Positions 25,354 through 33,544 are shown, numbered from the stretch's first letter. The stretch is 64,000 nt of DNA from Flaviflexus massiliensis (GCF_001375495.1 NZ_LN831058.1:516768-580767); one strand, 5' to 3'. The notes: generated by a model from the sequence alone, not told the origin. Program-made: numbers and translations.

Positions 25354-25386
25354 AGCTCCAGCCAACTTTTAAGCGCTGGAGCTTTT
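25354..25386 (+). terminator. Intrinsic terminator of tRNA-Gly
   Basis: Nine-bp stem AGCTCCAGC / GCTGGAGCT followed by TTTT, ten bases after the CCA end of the tRNA. Confidence 0.85.
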
Positions 25387-25761
25387 CATTTCTCCCATGC
25401 AGTTACACGGGTTGATCGGCCTATTCCATAGGAGAAGCCAAGCAGGCAGCAATATTGATTCTCCAGACCTGAACGACACCCACTTTCCCCTGACACAGCA
25501 ACGACAAACCCGATCATAAGCCACTAAAAATGGGAACTGACCCTCAGCCGCCTTGGTGGGCTTGTCAAGGAAATGAGACCTACACAGGATTACAGCGGTA
25601 GATAGGGCGACCACCATCAGTTGAGCGCACTGTACCTCCCCAAGTCTGGGATATCCACATTTACTCCCTTGGTCGGATGTACTTAGCGCCGTGACCGGCG
25701 CTTTCAGGTTTGTGGGCCCTGGTTTTATTCAATACCAGGGCGACATTCACCTGTCTGAGAG
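25387..25761. other. Non-coding stretch with two hairpins
   Basis: No credible protein gene; the 82-codon minus-strand frame at 25369-25617 has no ribosome site or family features. Two hairpins stand out on the plus strand. One is AGCGCCG-TGAC-CGGCGCT followed by TTTC (25685-25702). The other is GCCCTGGT / ACCAGGGC with an A/T-rich loop (25716-25741), just before the GNAT promoter. They could end an unrecognised small RNA. Confidence 0.4.
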
Positions 25762-25767
25762 TATGGT
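25762..25767 (+). promoter_or_regulatory. Leaderless -10 element of the GNAT gene
   Basis: TATGGT, six bases, then ATG 25774. Confidence 0.6.
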
Positions 25768-25773
25768 CAGTCC

Positions 25774-26391
25774 ATGGACGTAAAGTTCGAGCGCATCACT
25801 CCCGACCACACGATGATGGCGCGCACCATCATCGCTCGCGCGTTTGCCAACGATCCGCTTATTGAGTGGCTGTCCCCCAGTGGAGACTATCAGGCCGATG
25901 AGCGTTTGGATCTTATTGCCCTGTTCTACGCACCCAGCGTTGAAGCCTACGCTCTTGCACGGACGGGTCACGTTGCACTCGTACACAATACTGTCGTGGG
26001 TGTTAGCCTCTGGGGAAATTCCACGATTCAAGCACGAGCATCGACAGCAACAAAATTGCTGCCGACCGGAAGTGGTACCACAAAGCTTTTGCTCGGAAAG
26101 AAGGCTGCCCTGCTGGGAGCCGGGATCCGCACTGCACGCGGTGCTGACCCACTACTAAACTCACCGTATTTGCATGAGCTTACGGTTCTTGACGACATGC
26201 GCGGCAAAGGAATTGGCACGCAGCTTCTCTCAACCGGCCTTGCAGCATTCGGTGATCACGGAGCCTGGCTTGAGACAGCAAATGGTCGCAAATATTCTGA
26301 CTACGAACGAGCCGGATTTCGGGTGACGCATGCTGGTCCAGTTGGTGAATCGGGAGTGACGATGACTCGAATGGTCTTCGACAAGGAGTAG
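25774..26391 (+). CDS. GNAT-family N-acetyltransferase
   Basis: This 205-residue GCN5-type acetyltransferase has the acetyl-CoA pyrophosphate-binding motif A in LHELTVLDDMRGKGIGTQLL (about residues 131-150). The terminal strand LETANGRKYSDYERAGFRVT is typical of family members where the acceptor is a small molecule. The acceptor cannot be predicted. The leaderless promoter fixes the ATG. It stands alone. Confidence 0.85.
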   Translation: MDVKFERITPDHTMMARTIIARAFANDPLIEWLSPSGDYQADERLDLIALFYAPSVEAYALARTGHVALVHNTVVGVSLWGNSTIQARASTATKLLPTGSGTTKLLLGKKAALLGAGIRTARGADPLLNSPYLHELTVLDDMRGKGIGTQLLSTGLAAFGDHGAWLETANGRKYSDYERAGFRVTHAGPVGESGVTMTRMVFDKE

Positions 26392-26679
26392 AACCCTTCA
26401 AGAGGCCGCCCTCCACAACTGCAGGGCCAGCCCAATTGATCGCTGGTCCGATCGCCCGTTAGTTCAGTTGCGCACACCCCGTCATTTCCATTCATATTCA
26501 GACCTTGAACTATCAGGATTGTGCCTGCTCTTCAGGTTTTCTCCATCCGCTCCAAGACGGAAGCAGAGTGGCTGGTGAACGGCCTGTTTCGGACTCTTGC
26601 AGGAGGGGAGAAATGCCCGGGGAACTGTCCCCCTGCCTGAACATGTCAATCCTTGCTGTGACGGTGCAAAGTAGTTCCC
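26392..26679. other. Intergenic region
   Basis: About 290 bases with no gene recognised. The short frames on either strand lack ribosome sites and family features. A CAAAGT hexamer seven bases before ATG 26680 may be the promoter of the next gene. Confidence 0.4.
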
Positions 26680-27372
26680 ATGAACGCAACACGAGTCTCT
26701 CTTGGTAACCGCCACCGGCTCCTTCTTGGCACGAGCCTCATCCTGCTCGGCGCAACCATTGGCCTGCTCATTGGTTTGCTCATTGAGTACGTGCTGTCGT
26801 TCACCAGCTTCGAAGGGGTCCTCGGTGTAGCCGCCTACACCGGTGAACCCATTGGATTGGCAGTCACGGTTGCACTGGGAATCATCCTCGGCCTCGTCGG
26901 CACAGGCGCCATCATCGGCGAATCACTGCATGCGGAGATATCGGATGCTGACATCCACCTCACCTGGAAGGGCGCGAGCGTTCGGGTTCGGAAAGATCTT
27001 GTCTCGAGCATCCACCTCGGCACCGATCTCGTCCTGTACTGCAAAACCGGCACCGAGCTCGCCCGTGCCCACACCGTCAATCCTCAAGGACTTCGCGCCG
27101 CTCTCATCCACCACGGTTATCCCACCCCCTCTGCGCAGCAGATTGGGGATGGCGAGTTCACCGCCGACCTTGCTGGACTGAATGAGAACCAGAAGCGCAT
27201 CGCCCTGGCACGTTCGAATGCGTTGCGTGCAGGCAACATGGACATCGCGGAAATCTTGCGCAGGCAGCTTGCCGCCAAGGGCATCATGGTGCGGGACCGC
27301 AAGGCTGGCCGGCTCAAGACAACAACAGAATTCCGTAGGCTCGATCCCTTTCGGCCCTCCGTTCTGACGTAG
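26680..27372 (+). CDS. YqeB-like membrane protein
   Basis: This 230-residue protein has two N-terminal membrane helices (about residues 14-38 and 55-82) separated by a short loop. A small PH-like beta domain follows (AEISDADIHLTWKG, VSSIHLGTDLVLYCKTGTEL), then a C-terminal helical part containing GLNENQKRIALARSNALRAG. The order of parts fits the YqeB family found in Bacillus and actinobacteria, whose function is unknown. It is followed within 11 bases by the Nudix gene, which has its own promoter. Confidence 0.7.
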   Translation: MNATRVSLGNRHRLLLGTSLILLGATIGLLIGLLIEYVLSFTSFEGVLGVAAYTGEPIGLAVTVALGIILGLVGTGAIIGESLHAEISDADIHLTWKGASVRVRKDLVSSIHLGTDLVLYCKTGTELARAHTVNPQGLRAALIHHGYPTPSAQQIGDGEFTADLAGLNENQKRIALARSNALRAGNMDIAEILRRQLAAKGIMVRDRKAGRLKTTTEFRRLDPFRPSVLT

Positions 27373-27375
27373 AGT
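27370..27375 (+). promoter_or_regulatory. Leaderless -10 element of the Nudix gene
   Basis: TAGAGT, seven bases, then GTG 27383. The hexamer overlaps the stop codon of the upstream gene. Confidence 0.55.
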
Positions 27376-27382
27376 TGTGCGC

Positions 27383-27814
27383 GTGGCCCTCGTTGTTGCT
27401 GTAGCTCTCGTCGACTCGCTCACTCATCCCACCAGGCTTCTTGCCGCTCAACGCTCCTACCCGCAGTCCCTTGAAGGTATGTGGGAGCTACCAGGAGGCA
27501 AGGTCGAAGAAGGCGAAACCCCAGAGCATGGTGTTGTTCGCGAGCTCCAAGAAGAACTCTCTATTACCCCTACCCTCGGGCAGCTCGTGCCAGGACCGGA
27601 GGGGGATTGGCCGATCGGCAAGCACACCATGAGGGTGTGGCTCGCAACCTCAAATACGGAACCGGTGCGAGGAGCCGATCATTCGAAACTGCGCTGGTGC
27701 AACGCCGACTCCCTGCTCAACCTGGACTGGCTTCCTGGCGACGTTGCCCTCGCTCACCAGCTCTCAGCCTGGATGAAGAGTCCGGAGCTTATTCCGCCCA
27801 TACCAGCCCGGTAA
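27383..27814 (+). CDS. Nudix hydrolase, MutT-like (8-oxo-dGTP diphosphatase type)
   Basis: This 143-residue protein has a Nudix box GKVEEGETPEHGVVRELQEE (about residues 38-57), matching GX5EX7REUXEE; the Gly that normally follows (GU) is replaced by Leu-Ser-Ile. The preceding LEGMWELPGG is typical of MutT/YfcD-type sanitising hydrolases that remove oxidised nucleoside triphosphates. The C terminus HSKLRWCNADSLLNLDWLPGD also matches MutT. The start could be GTG 27377 or 27383; the promoter position supports 27383. Confidence 0.85.
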   Translation: MALVVAVALVDSLTHPTRLLAAQRSYPQSLEGMWELPGGKVEEGETPEHGVVRELQEELSITPTLGQLVPGPEGDWPIGKHTMRVWLATSNTEPVRGADHSKLRWCNADSLLNLDWLPGDVALAHQLSAWMKSPELIPPIPAR

Positions 27815-27835
27815 AGAACCTGGACTAGAGATGAC

Positions 27836-27870
27836 GGAGGGACACGGCGCGGCCCTGCCCGTGTCCCTCC
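27836..27870. terminator. Bidirectional terminator between Nudix and siderophore-binding genes
   Basis: A 12-bp perfect stem GGAGGGACACGG / CCGTGTCCCTCC with an 11-base loop, lying between convergent genes. Confidence 0.75.
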
Positions 27871-27908
27871 TCTTCGCTCTCTACTGTCGGTGCAGGTTTA
27901 ATACCTAG

Positions 27909-29087
27909 TTATTTGAGGGTGGAGTTTCCGAGGATTTCTTCTACCTCGTCATCACTGAGCTCGTAGCGGTAGAAGAGTTCGTAGAATTCCTTCGTTTCTT
28001 CCACGATGTCGTTATCGAAGTATTCGGGGTAGAGGAGCTGACCCATCCAGTTGATGCCAACGATCCGATTCGGCCCGGGAGGGCGGCTGATCCAGTTGTA
28101 CGGAGCACCCGGAACCTCGTAGTAGGTGTCGTTGGCGATGGCGGAAAGTGCCTGCCATGACGGATCATCGGCCGCACTGTCGTAGATCGAGCCGGGAAAG
28201 AAGAAGATGACATCAGGGTCCCAGGACAGGAGTTGTTCCATAGAGACCGTGCCGCCGCCCTGCTGAGATTCGGCAGTTGCGGGATCGGCGACGACAATGC
28301 CGCCCACCATCTCCACCGTCTGTGCGTGGATGGTGCCGGACAGGATCGTGGAGAGACCGTCCTCGCGTTCAGCGAAGTACACGGTTTTCTTTTCATCCTC
28401 CGGGATCTGGGATGCTGCTTCCTCGGCTCCTTCGAGGATGTCTTCAGTGTAGGCGGCGAGCTCTTCGCCCCGCTCTTCTTCGCCGAGCACATCACCCATG
28501 AGTCGGTAGCCTTCGGCCGTGTTCTCGAGGTTGCCGTCAATGATGATGACGGGGATCCCCACCTGTTCCTGCAGTTCGTCCAGGCCCTTCACGTACTCCT
28601 CATCCCATTCGCCCACGTCGATGATGACCTGGAGATCGGATGCCATGAGGGCTTCCCGGTTGAATCCGGACTGGTTGTCGTAAAACTTGCCATACTCGGG
28701 CAGGTCCCAATACTCCTCGACAATAAAGTCCATGGCCGAATCACTCGGTGCTGAGGACCAGCCGACGAGCACTTCGGGACGGACCGAGTAGATCATAATG
28801 TTGGCAAGTGGGCCACCCGATGCGACGCGTTCCAGATTGGTCGGGAGTTCAACTTCGCGGCCGGCAGAGTCGGTGAAGATATAGGTGTCGCCCTCGGCAA
28901 CATCGGTTGCGCCTTCAGATTCATCCTCCCCAGCTTCGTCCACTTCAGTGTCACTATCGGTAGTACTGTCTGTGCTTTCCCGGTCTGTGCCAGCTTCTGT
29001 CTCTTCCGTGTCATCGCCAGAATCTCCACATCCGGCGAGTAACAGTGCCGATGCTGCTGAAACAGCGATCCACCGTCCTCTTCTCAG
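27909..29087 (-). CDS. Iron-siderophore ABC transporter substrate-binding lipoprotein (probable CTG start)
   Basis: This 392-residue periplasmic-binding-protein family 2 lipoprotein is of the TroA/FecB type. Residues 1-20 read LRRGRWIAVSAASALLLAGC, a complete lipoprotein signal peptide with lipobox LLAGC, followed by an acidic Thr/Asp linker and the binding domain (FTDSAGREVELPTNLERV; C-terminal GPNRIVGINWMGQLLYP). No ATG, GTG or TTG exists in frame before the lipobox; the only start-like codon is CTG 29087, with AAAGGA immediately before and AAAAGGAG 12 bases before. The first canonical codon, GTG 28943, would delete the signal peptide. It is the third gene of a minus-strand importer operon. 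Confidence 0.8.
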   Translation of the reverse strand: MRRGRWIAVSAASALLLAGCGDSGDDTEETEAGTDRESTDSTTDSDTEVDEAGEDESEGATDVAEGDTYIFTDSAGREVELPTNLERVASGGPLANIMIYSVRPEVLVGWSSAPSDSAMDFIVEEYWDLPEYGKFYDNQSGFNREALMASDLQVIIDVGEWDEEYVKGLDELQEQVGIPVIIIDGNLENTAEGYRLMGDVLGEEERGEELAAYTEDILEGAEEAASQIPEDEKKTVYFAEREDGLSTILSGTIHAQTVEMVGGIVVADPATAESQQGGGTVSMEQLLSWDPDVIFFFPGSIYDSAADDPSWQALSAIANDTYYEVPGAPYNWISRPPGPNRIVGINWMGQLLYPEYFDNDIVEETKEFYELFYRYELSDDEVEEILGNSTLK

Positions 29088-29105
29088 TTTCCTTTCGTGC
29101 TCCTT

Positions 29106-29891
29106 TTAGTTGATGGCAGGCACGCACATGCGCACCCGCCTGCCGCTCGTGGCCAGTTCCACGTCAGCAATGTCGATACCGACCCGGTAGAGCCGGGTGA
29201 GGGTCTCCCCGTCCAACACCCGCTCCGGTTCCCCTGCAACAAAGAAGTCCCTCCCCATCGCCACGACCGCCGTGGACCACATGAGTGCGTGCATGGGGTT
29301 GTGGGTGATCATGACGATCGTGTACCCCAGCTCTTTGAGCTTCGTGATCTGTTGCAGAACAAGGAGCTCGTTTCCGTAGTCGAGGTGCGCAGTCGCCTCA
29401 TCCATGAGCAACATCGGTGCGCGTTGCGCCAGTGCCCGCGCGATCAGGACCAGTTGCCGCTCACCACCGGACAATTCCGTGTCGTCACGATCAGCGAGCT
29501 CCGTGATTCCCATGGTTGCGAGCTGCTCTTCGGCAATCTCGTAGTCAGCCTTCTTTGGGGATGCCAGCTCGTTCAGGTGAGGGTTACGTCCCATGACGAC
29601 AACATCCCGCGCACTAAACGGGAAGGGCTGGACGTGGTTCTGGGGAACGTAGGCGATGGTGCGAGCGAAGTCCTTTGGCGAATAGGAGGCGAGCGGCTTT
29701 CCTGAGATCTCGATGTCACCCGACAGCGGTTTCAGCAGCCCGAGAATGGACTTGAAGACCGTGGTCTTGCCAATCCCATTGGGACCGATCATGGTGGTGA
29801 TCCCGCCCTCGTCGATGTCGAAGCTCAGCGGGCCAATGACCGGAACCCGGTTGTATCCACTCACGAGGTCCCGCACGGAAATGATGCTCAT
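29106..29891 (-). CDS. Siderophore-type ABC transporter ATP-binding protein
   Basis: This 261-residue FepC/FecE-type ATPase has Walker A GPNGIGKTT, Q-loop YVPQNH, signature LSGGERQLVLIARAL, Walker B PMLLMDEATAHLD and switch His VMITHNP. It drives uptake of ferric siderophores or related chelates with the neighbouring permease. It overlaps the permease by four bases (ATGA), and the lipoprotein lies 18 bases downstream. Confidence 0.9.
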   Translation of the reverse strand: MSIISVRDLVSGYNRVPVIGPLSFDIDEGGITTMIGPNGIGKTTVFKSILGLLKPLSGDIEISGKPLASYSPKDFARTIAYVPQNHVQPFPFSARDVVVMGRNPHLNELASPKKADYEIAEEQLATMGITELADRDDTELSGGERQLVLIARALAQRAPMLLMDEATAHLDYGNELLVLQQITKLKELGYTIVMITHNPMHALMWSTAVVAMGRDFFVAGEPERVLDGETLTRLYRVGIDIADVELATSGRRVRMCVPAIN

Positions 29892-30751
29892 GAGATGAAG
29901 CCCTTCTTGGCCCGGAGGAGGAGAATGAAGAAGAACGGGGCGCCAATGATCGCGGTCAGGATGCCGAGCGGAACTTCAACGGTGAAGAGCATCCTGGCGA
30001 CCGTGTCGACCACGAGCAGGAAGCTGGCTCCAAGCGACAGGGAAGCGGGCAGGAGCCTCCCGTAGTTCGGCCCAACGAGCATGCGAGCCAGGTGCGGAAC
30101 AACGAGCCCCACCCAGCCAATCGCCCCTGCGACCGATACCGACAGTGAGGTCAAAAGGGTGGCGCACCCAATAATGAGCCACCTGTAGAACCGCACGTTG
30201 ACGCCCAGCATGCGCGCCTCATCATCACCCAGCGCCAAGAGGTTGACTTTCCACCGCACCGCCAAGAGCAATCCGGCAACGGGAAGGAACAGGTAGAGCA
30301 TCGACAGATCCGACAGCATCGTCCCTGCCAGTGAACCCATGAGCCAAAACGTAATAGCGGGAAGTTGAGTCTCGGTATCTGCCACAAAATTCAGCAGTGA
30401 CACGAGCGCACTGAACAGGCTCGAGACGAGCATGCCGCACAGAATGAGGGTCGCAATAGACTGTGCACGCTTGGAGACAGCGGCATTCATGCCAGCCACA
30501 AGCAAGACAGCAACTAGGCCACCAAGAAAGGCAAAGAGTTGGATGCCGACTGCGGCAGCACCCACCATGATTCCGAGAGCCGCCCCGAAAGAGGCACCGG
30601 AGGTGGTTCCCAGAATATTGGGAGAGACAACTGGGTTCTTGAACAGGCCCTGAAAGACCGCGCCGGACATGGCGGGGGCCGCTTCCACCATCATCGCGAT
30701 GATGACGCGAGGAAGCCACACGCGCACGAGGGCGAGCTGGGCCTGGTCCAT
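29888..30751 (-). CDS. FecCD-type permease, distal open part of an amber-interrupted gene
   Basis: These 287 residues correspond to helices 2-10 of a ~337-residue FecCD/BtuC permease: LPRVIIAMMVEAAPAMSGAV, FKNPVVSPNILGTTSGASFG, GWVGLVVPHLARMLVGPNYG and PLGILTAIIGAPFFF. All family landmarks after helix 1 are intact and the frame is open to the stop. The ATG at 30751 has only a GGTGGGG sequence as a possible ribosome site. The first 50 codons, including helix 1, lie upstream in the same frame but are cut off by TAG at 30773-30775. Whether the shortened protein inserts and works is uncertain. Confidence 0.8.
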   Translation of the reverse strand: MDQAQLALVRVWLPRVIIAMMVEAAPAMSGAVFQGLFKNPVVSPNILGTTSGASFGAALGIMVGAAAVGIQLFAFLGGLVAVLLVAGMNAAVSKRAQSIATLILCGMLVSSLFSALVSLLNFVADTETQLPAITFWLMGSLAGTMLSDLSMLYLFLPVAGLLLAVRWKVNLLALGDDEARMLGVNVRFYRWLIIGCATLLTSLSVSVAGAIGWVGLVVPHLARMLVGPNYGRLLPASLSLGASFLLVVDTVARMLFTVEVPLGILTAIIGAPFFFILLLRAKKGFIS

Positions 30752-30901
30752 ATCCCCACCGGTGAACTGGGCCTAGAGCGCCCCACCAGGCTCGGGAATG
30801 CTGACGAGATAGCGACCAATCGAAAGCGCCGCAAAGAACACCACAATTGGAAGGACAACGAGTCCGACCCACACCCACACGGCTGGGCTCTCTCGTCTCA
30901 C
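30752..30901 (-). pseudogene. Severed 5' end of the FecCD permease gene (in-frame amber codon)
   Basis: From GTG 30901, 42 codons encode the missing N terminus: a basic start, one membrane helix (VWVGLVVLPIVVFFAALS) and the GRYLVSIPEPGGAL stretch, which in FecCD proteins leads into the next segment without a break. Codon 43 is TAG (30773-30775), followed in frame by AQFTGGD and then the ATG of the distal part. Removing the stop restores a normal-length permease, so a recent nonsense mutation, readthrough or a sequence error are the options. Confidence 0.8.
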
Positions 30902-31177
30902 TTCAGCAACCACCACCGCACCGCTCTACCGCGTATACGTTTAATTTATCGGCAGTTAGTCGCATATACGGATAATATTAAGATAAAGTTCCGCTATTCT
31001 TTTATTTTCTCGATCACATTGTTGATGGTCTGGCCTTTCGCTGTCCCATTCACGGCACCGTCCAAGAACTCCAATTAATGACTCCATCTCCTTCTGAGGA
31101 CGGTTCCGGAATCTCCATCCGTGATGCTGCAAGTTCGGTTGAATGGCACCTTCTGGCTTGCTCACCGGGATTCGTCG
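30902..31177. promoter_or_regulatory. AT-rich divergent control region between the importer and tetR
   Basis: Much lower GC than its surroundings. It contains CGTATACG (palindromic, about 30931-30938), CATATACG at 30963-30970, and an imperfect inverted pair TTTAATTTATC / GATAATATTAA (about 30940-30981). These are candidate operator sites for the neighbouring TetR protein or an iron regulator; a classical DtxR/IdeR box is not seen. Confidence 0.4.
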
Positions 31178-31183
31178 TAGAAT
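31178..31183 (+). promoter_or_regulatory. Leaderless -10 element of the tetR gene
   Basis: TAGAAT, six bases, then ATG 31190. Confidence 0.65.
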
Positions 31184-31189
31184 GGCGGC

Positions 31190-31825
31190 ATGCCCAAGAT
31201 CACCGGGCGGTCACTGATGGAGCACCGCGACAACACTCGGCAAGCACTTTTCCGCTCACTGAGTGAATTGATGGCGGAAAAAGGCTTCGAAAGCGTGTCA
31301 ATCTCTGACCTGGCGAAGCACTCCGGGATCAGGCGGACAACGATCTATAACCACTTCACGGACAAGGAAGATATTCTCATTGGCTTCGTGGAGTCGGAGA
31401 TGTCTGCCTATCTGGAGAGCACGGAGGAGATGCTCGAGGGTGCTCACACCAGCATCGATCGGCTCCGCATCTATATTCGCAGCCAGCTCCTTGCCGAACG
31501 CACCTGTCTCATGGCTCCCGGGCCTCCGCTCCGGGATGTGTTGAGCCCTGATGCGGGGATGAAGCTTGCCCAGCACATCAAGCAAACCTCGACCCTGCTG
31601 AAGTCAATCCTGACGGAAGCCATCGACTCCGGCGCTATCCCCGAGCAGGATGTTCCCACGTCCGTGCAACTCATTAACGGCACGGTGACCGGGCGCCGCA
31701 TCCCAGAAAAAGATCCCGAGCGCACCGAGTTTTTCCATGCCACAGAACGCTTCATTATTCGCGCACTTGGTGGAGAGGTTCCGGAAGACATGACGGACCT
31801 GGGCCCAATCCCGCCCTGCCACTAA
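31190..31825 (+). CDS. TetR-family transcriptional regulator
   Basis: This 211-residue protein has an N-terminal TetR helix-turn-helix domain (about residues 12-60: RQALFRSLSELMAEKGFESV, ISDLAKHSGIRRTTIYNHF, TDKEDILIGFVESEM) and a C-terminal ligand/dimer domain without recognised signature. The gene is divergent from the siderophore importer, so it may control that operon and itself; this is inferred from position only. The leaderless promoter fixes ATG 31190. Confidence 0.88.
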   Translation: MPKITGRSLMEHRDNTRQALFRSLSELMAEKGFESVSISDLAKHSGIRRTTIYNHFTDKEDILIGFVESEMSAYLESTEEMLEGAHTSIDRLRIYIRSQLLAERTCLMAPGPPLRDVLSPDAGMKLAQHIKQTSTLLKSILTEAIDSGAIPEQDVPTSVQLINGTVTGRRIPEKDPERTEFFHATERFIIRALGGEVPEDMTDLGPIPPCH

Positions 31826-31910
31826 GAACAGACTCCCCGAGGCGCACTGCCACCCGTTGCGGTCATCTTCCCCATTCTTTGATTTAGACGGCAGGCGAAA
31901 CGAGGAGTTC

Positions 31911-32561
31911 CTACCAGTTCTCTTGACGTCCTCCGCCATCCCCACTCCGGTATTCGTGTTCGCGCTGGCGTTGCTGGTCGGCTTCGCGGTTGCGCTGTTC
32001 TAGCTCTTCCTGCTGCGGATCCTGCGGGGGCTGGTTACCAGTGTCGGTACCGTTTTCGCCCTCTTCTTCAGGGTCGTCTCCATCGTTCTCGGAGTCGCCT
32101 TCTCCGCCGCCGTTGGGATCCTCTTCGCCGCCTCCGGTGGCGCTCGGATTGGGATTGGGGCAGGTCTCGATGATCGCTTCCGCATCCTCGTCCCGCTCTG
32201 CCGCCGCATATCCCAGGTACAGGTTTGCTCGGACCTGGCATTCGTACGAATTGGGGTCCTTGACTCCACCTTCGAAGATTTCGGCTTCGGGAACCGTGTC
32301 GAGAGCTTCCTCGAGCTTCATAATTCCCTCGTCGATCCGATCCTGTGCCAGCAGGGCTGTGCCCTGCCCGAAGTCGGGGCGCCAGCGGTCCAGCGGTGAG
32401 ATTCGTTCCGCTGTCGCGTAGTAGTCCTGGGCGGCCGCATAGTCGCCTCGTTCGTAGGCCTTCATTCCGAGCCACATGGAGGCCCAGATGAGGAGGGTCC
32501 AGACCATGAGTGCGGTGATGAGGGTGCCGATCACTGCTGTCACGAGATGGTAGGTTTTCAC
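31911..32561 (-). CDS. TPR-like membrane protein of the MoxR/vWA operon
   Basis: This 216-residue protein has one N-terminal helix (VTAVIGTLITALMVWTLLIW) and then about two tetratricopeptide-like repeats (GDYAAAQDYYATAERISPLDRW; DEGIMKLEEALDTV; ANLYLGYAAAERDEDA). The C-terminal half is a low-complexity Gly/Glu/Asp/Gln tail of about 80 residues. In Bat-type aerotolerance operons the last gene often encodes such a BatC/E-like TPR protein. The start is GTG 32561, which overlaps the stop of the upstream gene (GTGA); the longer reading from 32648 would overlap that gene by 90 bases. Confidence 0.75.
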   Translation of the reverse strand: MKTYHLVTAVIGTLITALMVWTLLIWASMWLGMKAYERGDYAAAQDYYATAERISPLDRWRPDFGQGTALLAQDRIDEGIMKLEEALDTVPEAEIFEGGVKDPNSYECQVRANLYLGYAAAERDEDAEAIIETCPNPNPSATGGGEEDPNGGGEGDSENDGDDPEEEGENGTDTGNQPPQDPQQEELEQRNREADQQRQREHEYRSGDGGGRQENW

Positions 32562-33544
32562 GTCTGCCTCCCAAGGGCGGCGAGCCTCGGGGTGAGGTGC
32601 CACAGCTCCCACCCGACAAGCGCAATCAGTGCGAGGCCGATCGGCCACAGGATCGGGTTGTGGACGCCTCGTTCCTCTCGTCCGTCTCCCGCAAGCATCT
32701 CGAACGGCACGTCACGGACGAGTTCACCTGCCCCTCCCGGCTCGGTCCTGTGCACGTAGTCAATACCCAGCTGGTCCGCGACGTCGGTGAGTGCTTCCTC
32801 GTTGAGTTTGGAGATGCCGGGCTGGCCGGTTGCCGGGTCGTTAATGTACTCGTTTTCGTCCTCGCCCCCATATGAGCGAAGCATCGGTGCACCCTCGGTC
32901 GTGCCGTAACCGAACACGTAACCATCGTCCACGTAGTCAGCTATTGCCGTGTAGTCCGCGCGGTCTTCTGACGAGGAGTCGACGTGGTTCGTGCTTTCCC
33001 CGTCTGTGAAGAGCAGGACAACGCGAACGTTTTGGGGATTGCGTTCCGCCGACGATGCGAGAGCTTTTTCGAGTGTTTCAACGGGCCGGTTGATTGAAGA
33101 GCCCTGAGAATAGAGGGTGGATTCCCTGTGGACCGTGTCGAGCCAGGAGAGGACCGCTCTCGAATCCGTCGTGAGGGGGAGCTGCTCGGCGGCGGTTGAG
33201 GAGAATCCGATGATTGAATAGCGTGCACCGGGATTCTTCTCAATAATGTCCCTCATATCCTCTTTCGCACCCTCGATGCGTTGGGAATGCCCGTTCCAGT
33301 CTTCGGCACCCATGGATCCGGTCAGGTCGAAAACGAAATAGTATTCGGCGTTCGAGGCCTGCTCCTGGGTGTAGATGGTCGTGGCGGGGGTAAGCCCGAG
33401 AAGGACAACGCAGGCTCCCATGAGGCCCCGCCTGATCCAGGTGGCGGTGTCTTTTGATCGGCGCCACCCCAGAACACAGATGGTGATGAGTGCGAGGGCG
33501 AGTGGGATCGTGACCCACAGGAGCCAAGAGTTCAGGAATGTCAT
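32558..33544 (-). CDS. von Willebrand factor A domain membrane protein (BatB-like)
   Basis: This 328-residue protein has two N-terminal helices (about 8-30 and 38-58), a vWA domain starting YYFVFDLTGSMGAED, and a C-terminal helix (NPILWPIGLALIALVGWELW). The MIDAS metal site reads D-L-T-G-S where the usual form is D-x-S-x-S, so the second ligand is Thr. VVLLFTDGES supplies the other MIDAS Asp. The ATG 33544 overlaps the preceding vWA gene (ATGA). With MoxR and DUF58 proteins it probably forms a chaperone-like complex acting at the membrane; the target is unknown. Confidence 0.85.
   Translation of the reverse strand: MTFLNSWLLWVTIPLALALITICVLGWRRSKDTATWIRRGLMGACVVLLGLTPATTIYTQEQASNAEYYFVFDLTGSMGAEDWNGHSQRIEGAKEDMRDIIEKNPGARYSIIGFSSTAAEQLPLTTDSRAVLSWLDTVHRESTLYSQGSSINRPVETLEKALASSAERNPQNVRVVLLFTDGESTNHVDSSSEDRADYTAIADYVDDGYVFGYGTTEGAPMLRSYGGEDENEYINDPATGQPGISKLNEEALTDVADQLGIDYVHRTEPGGAGELVRDVPFEMLAGDGREERGVHNPILWPIGLALIALVGWELWHLTPRLAALGRQT

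Noticed and set aside
24568-25365. Extended dcd reading from TTG 25365
   Set aside because: It would read through the tRNA-Gly gene antisense; the family start motif and a -10 element place the start at GTG 25149.
25369-25617. 82-codon minus-strand frame after the tRNA
   Set aside because: No ribosome site, no hydrophobic or motif pattern, and its 3' end overlaps the tRNA terminator.
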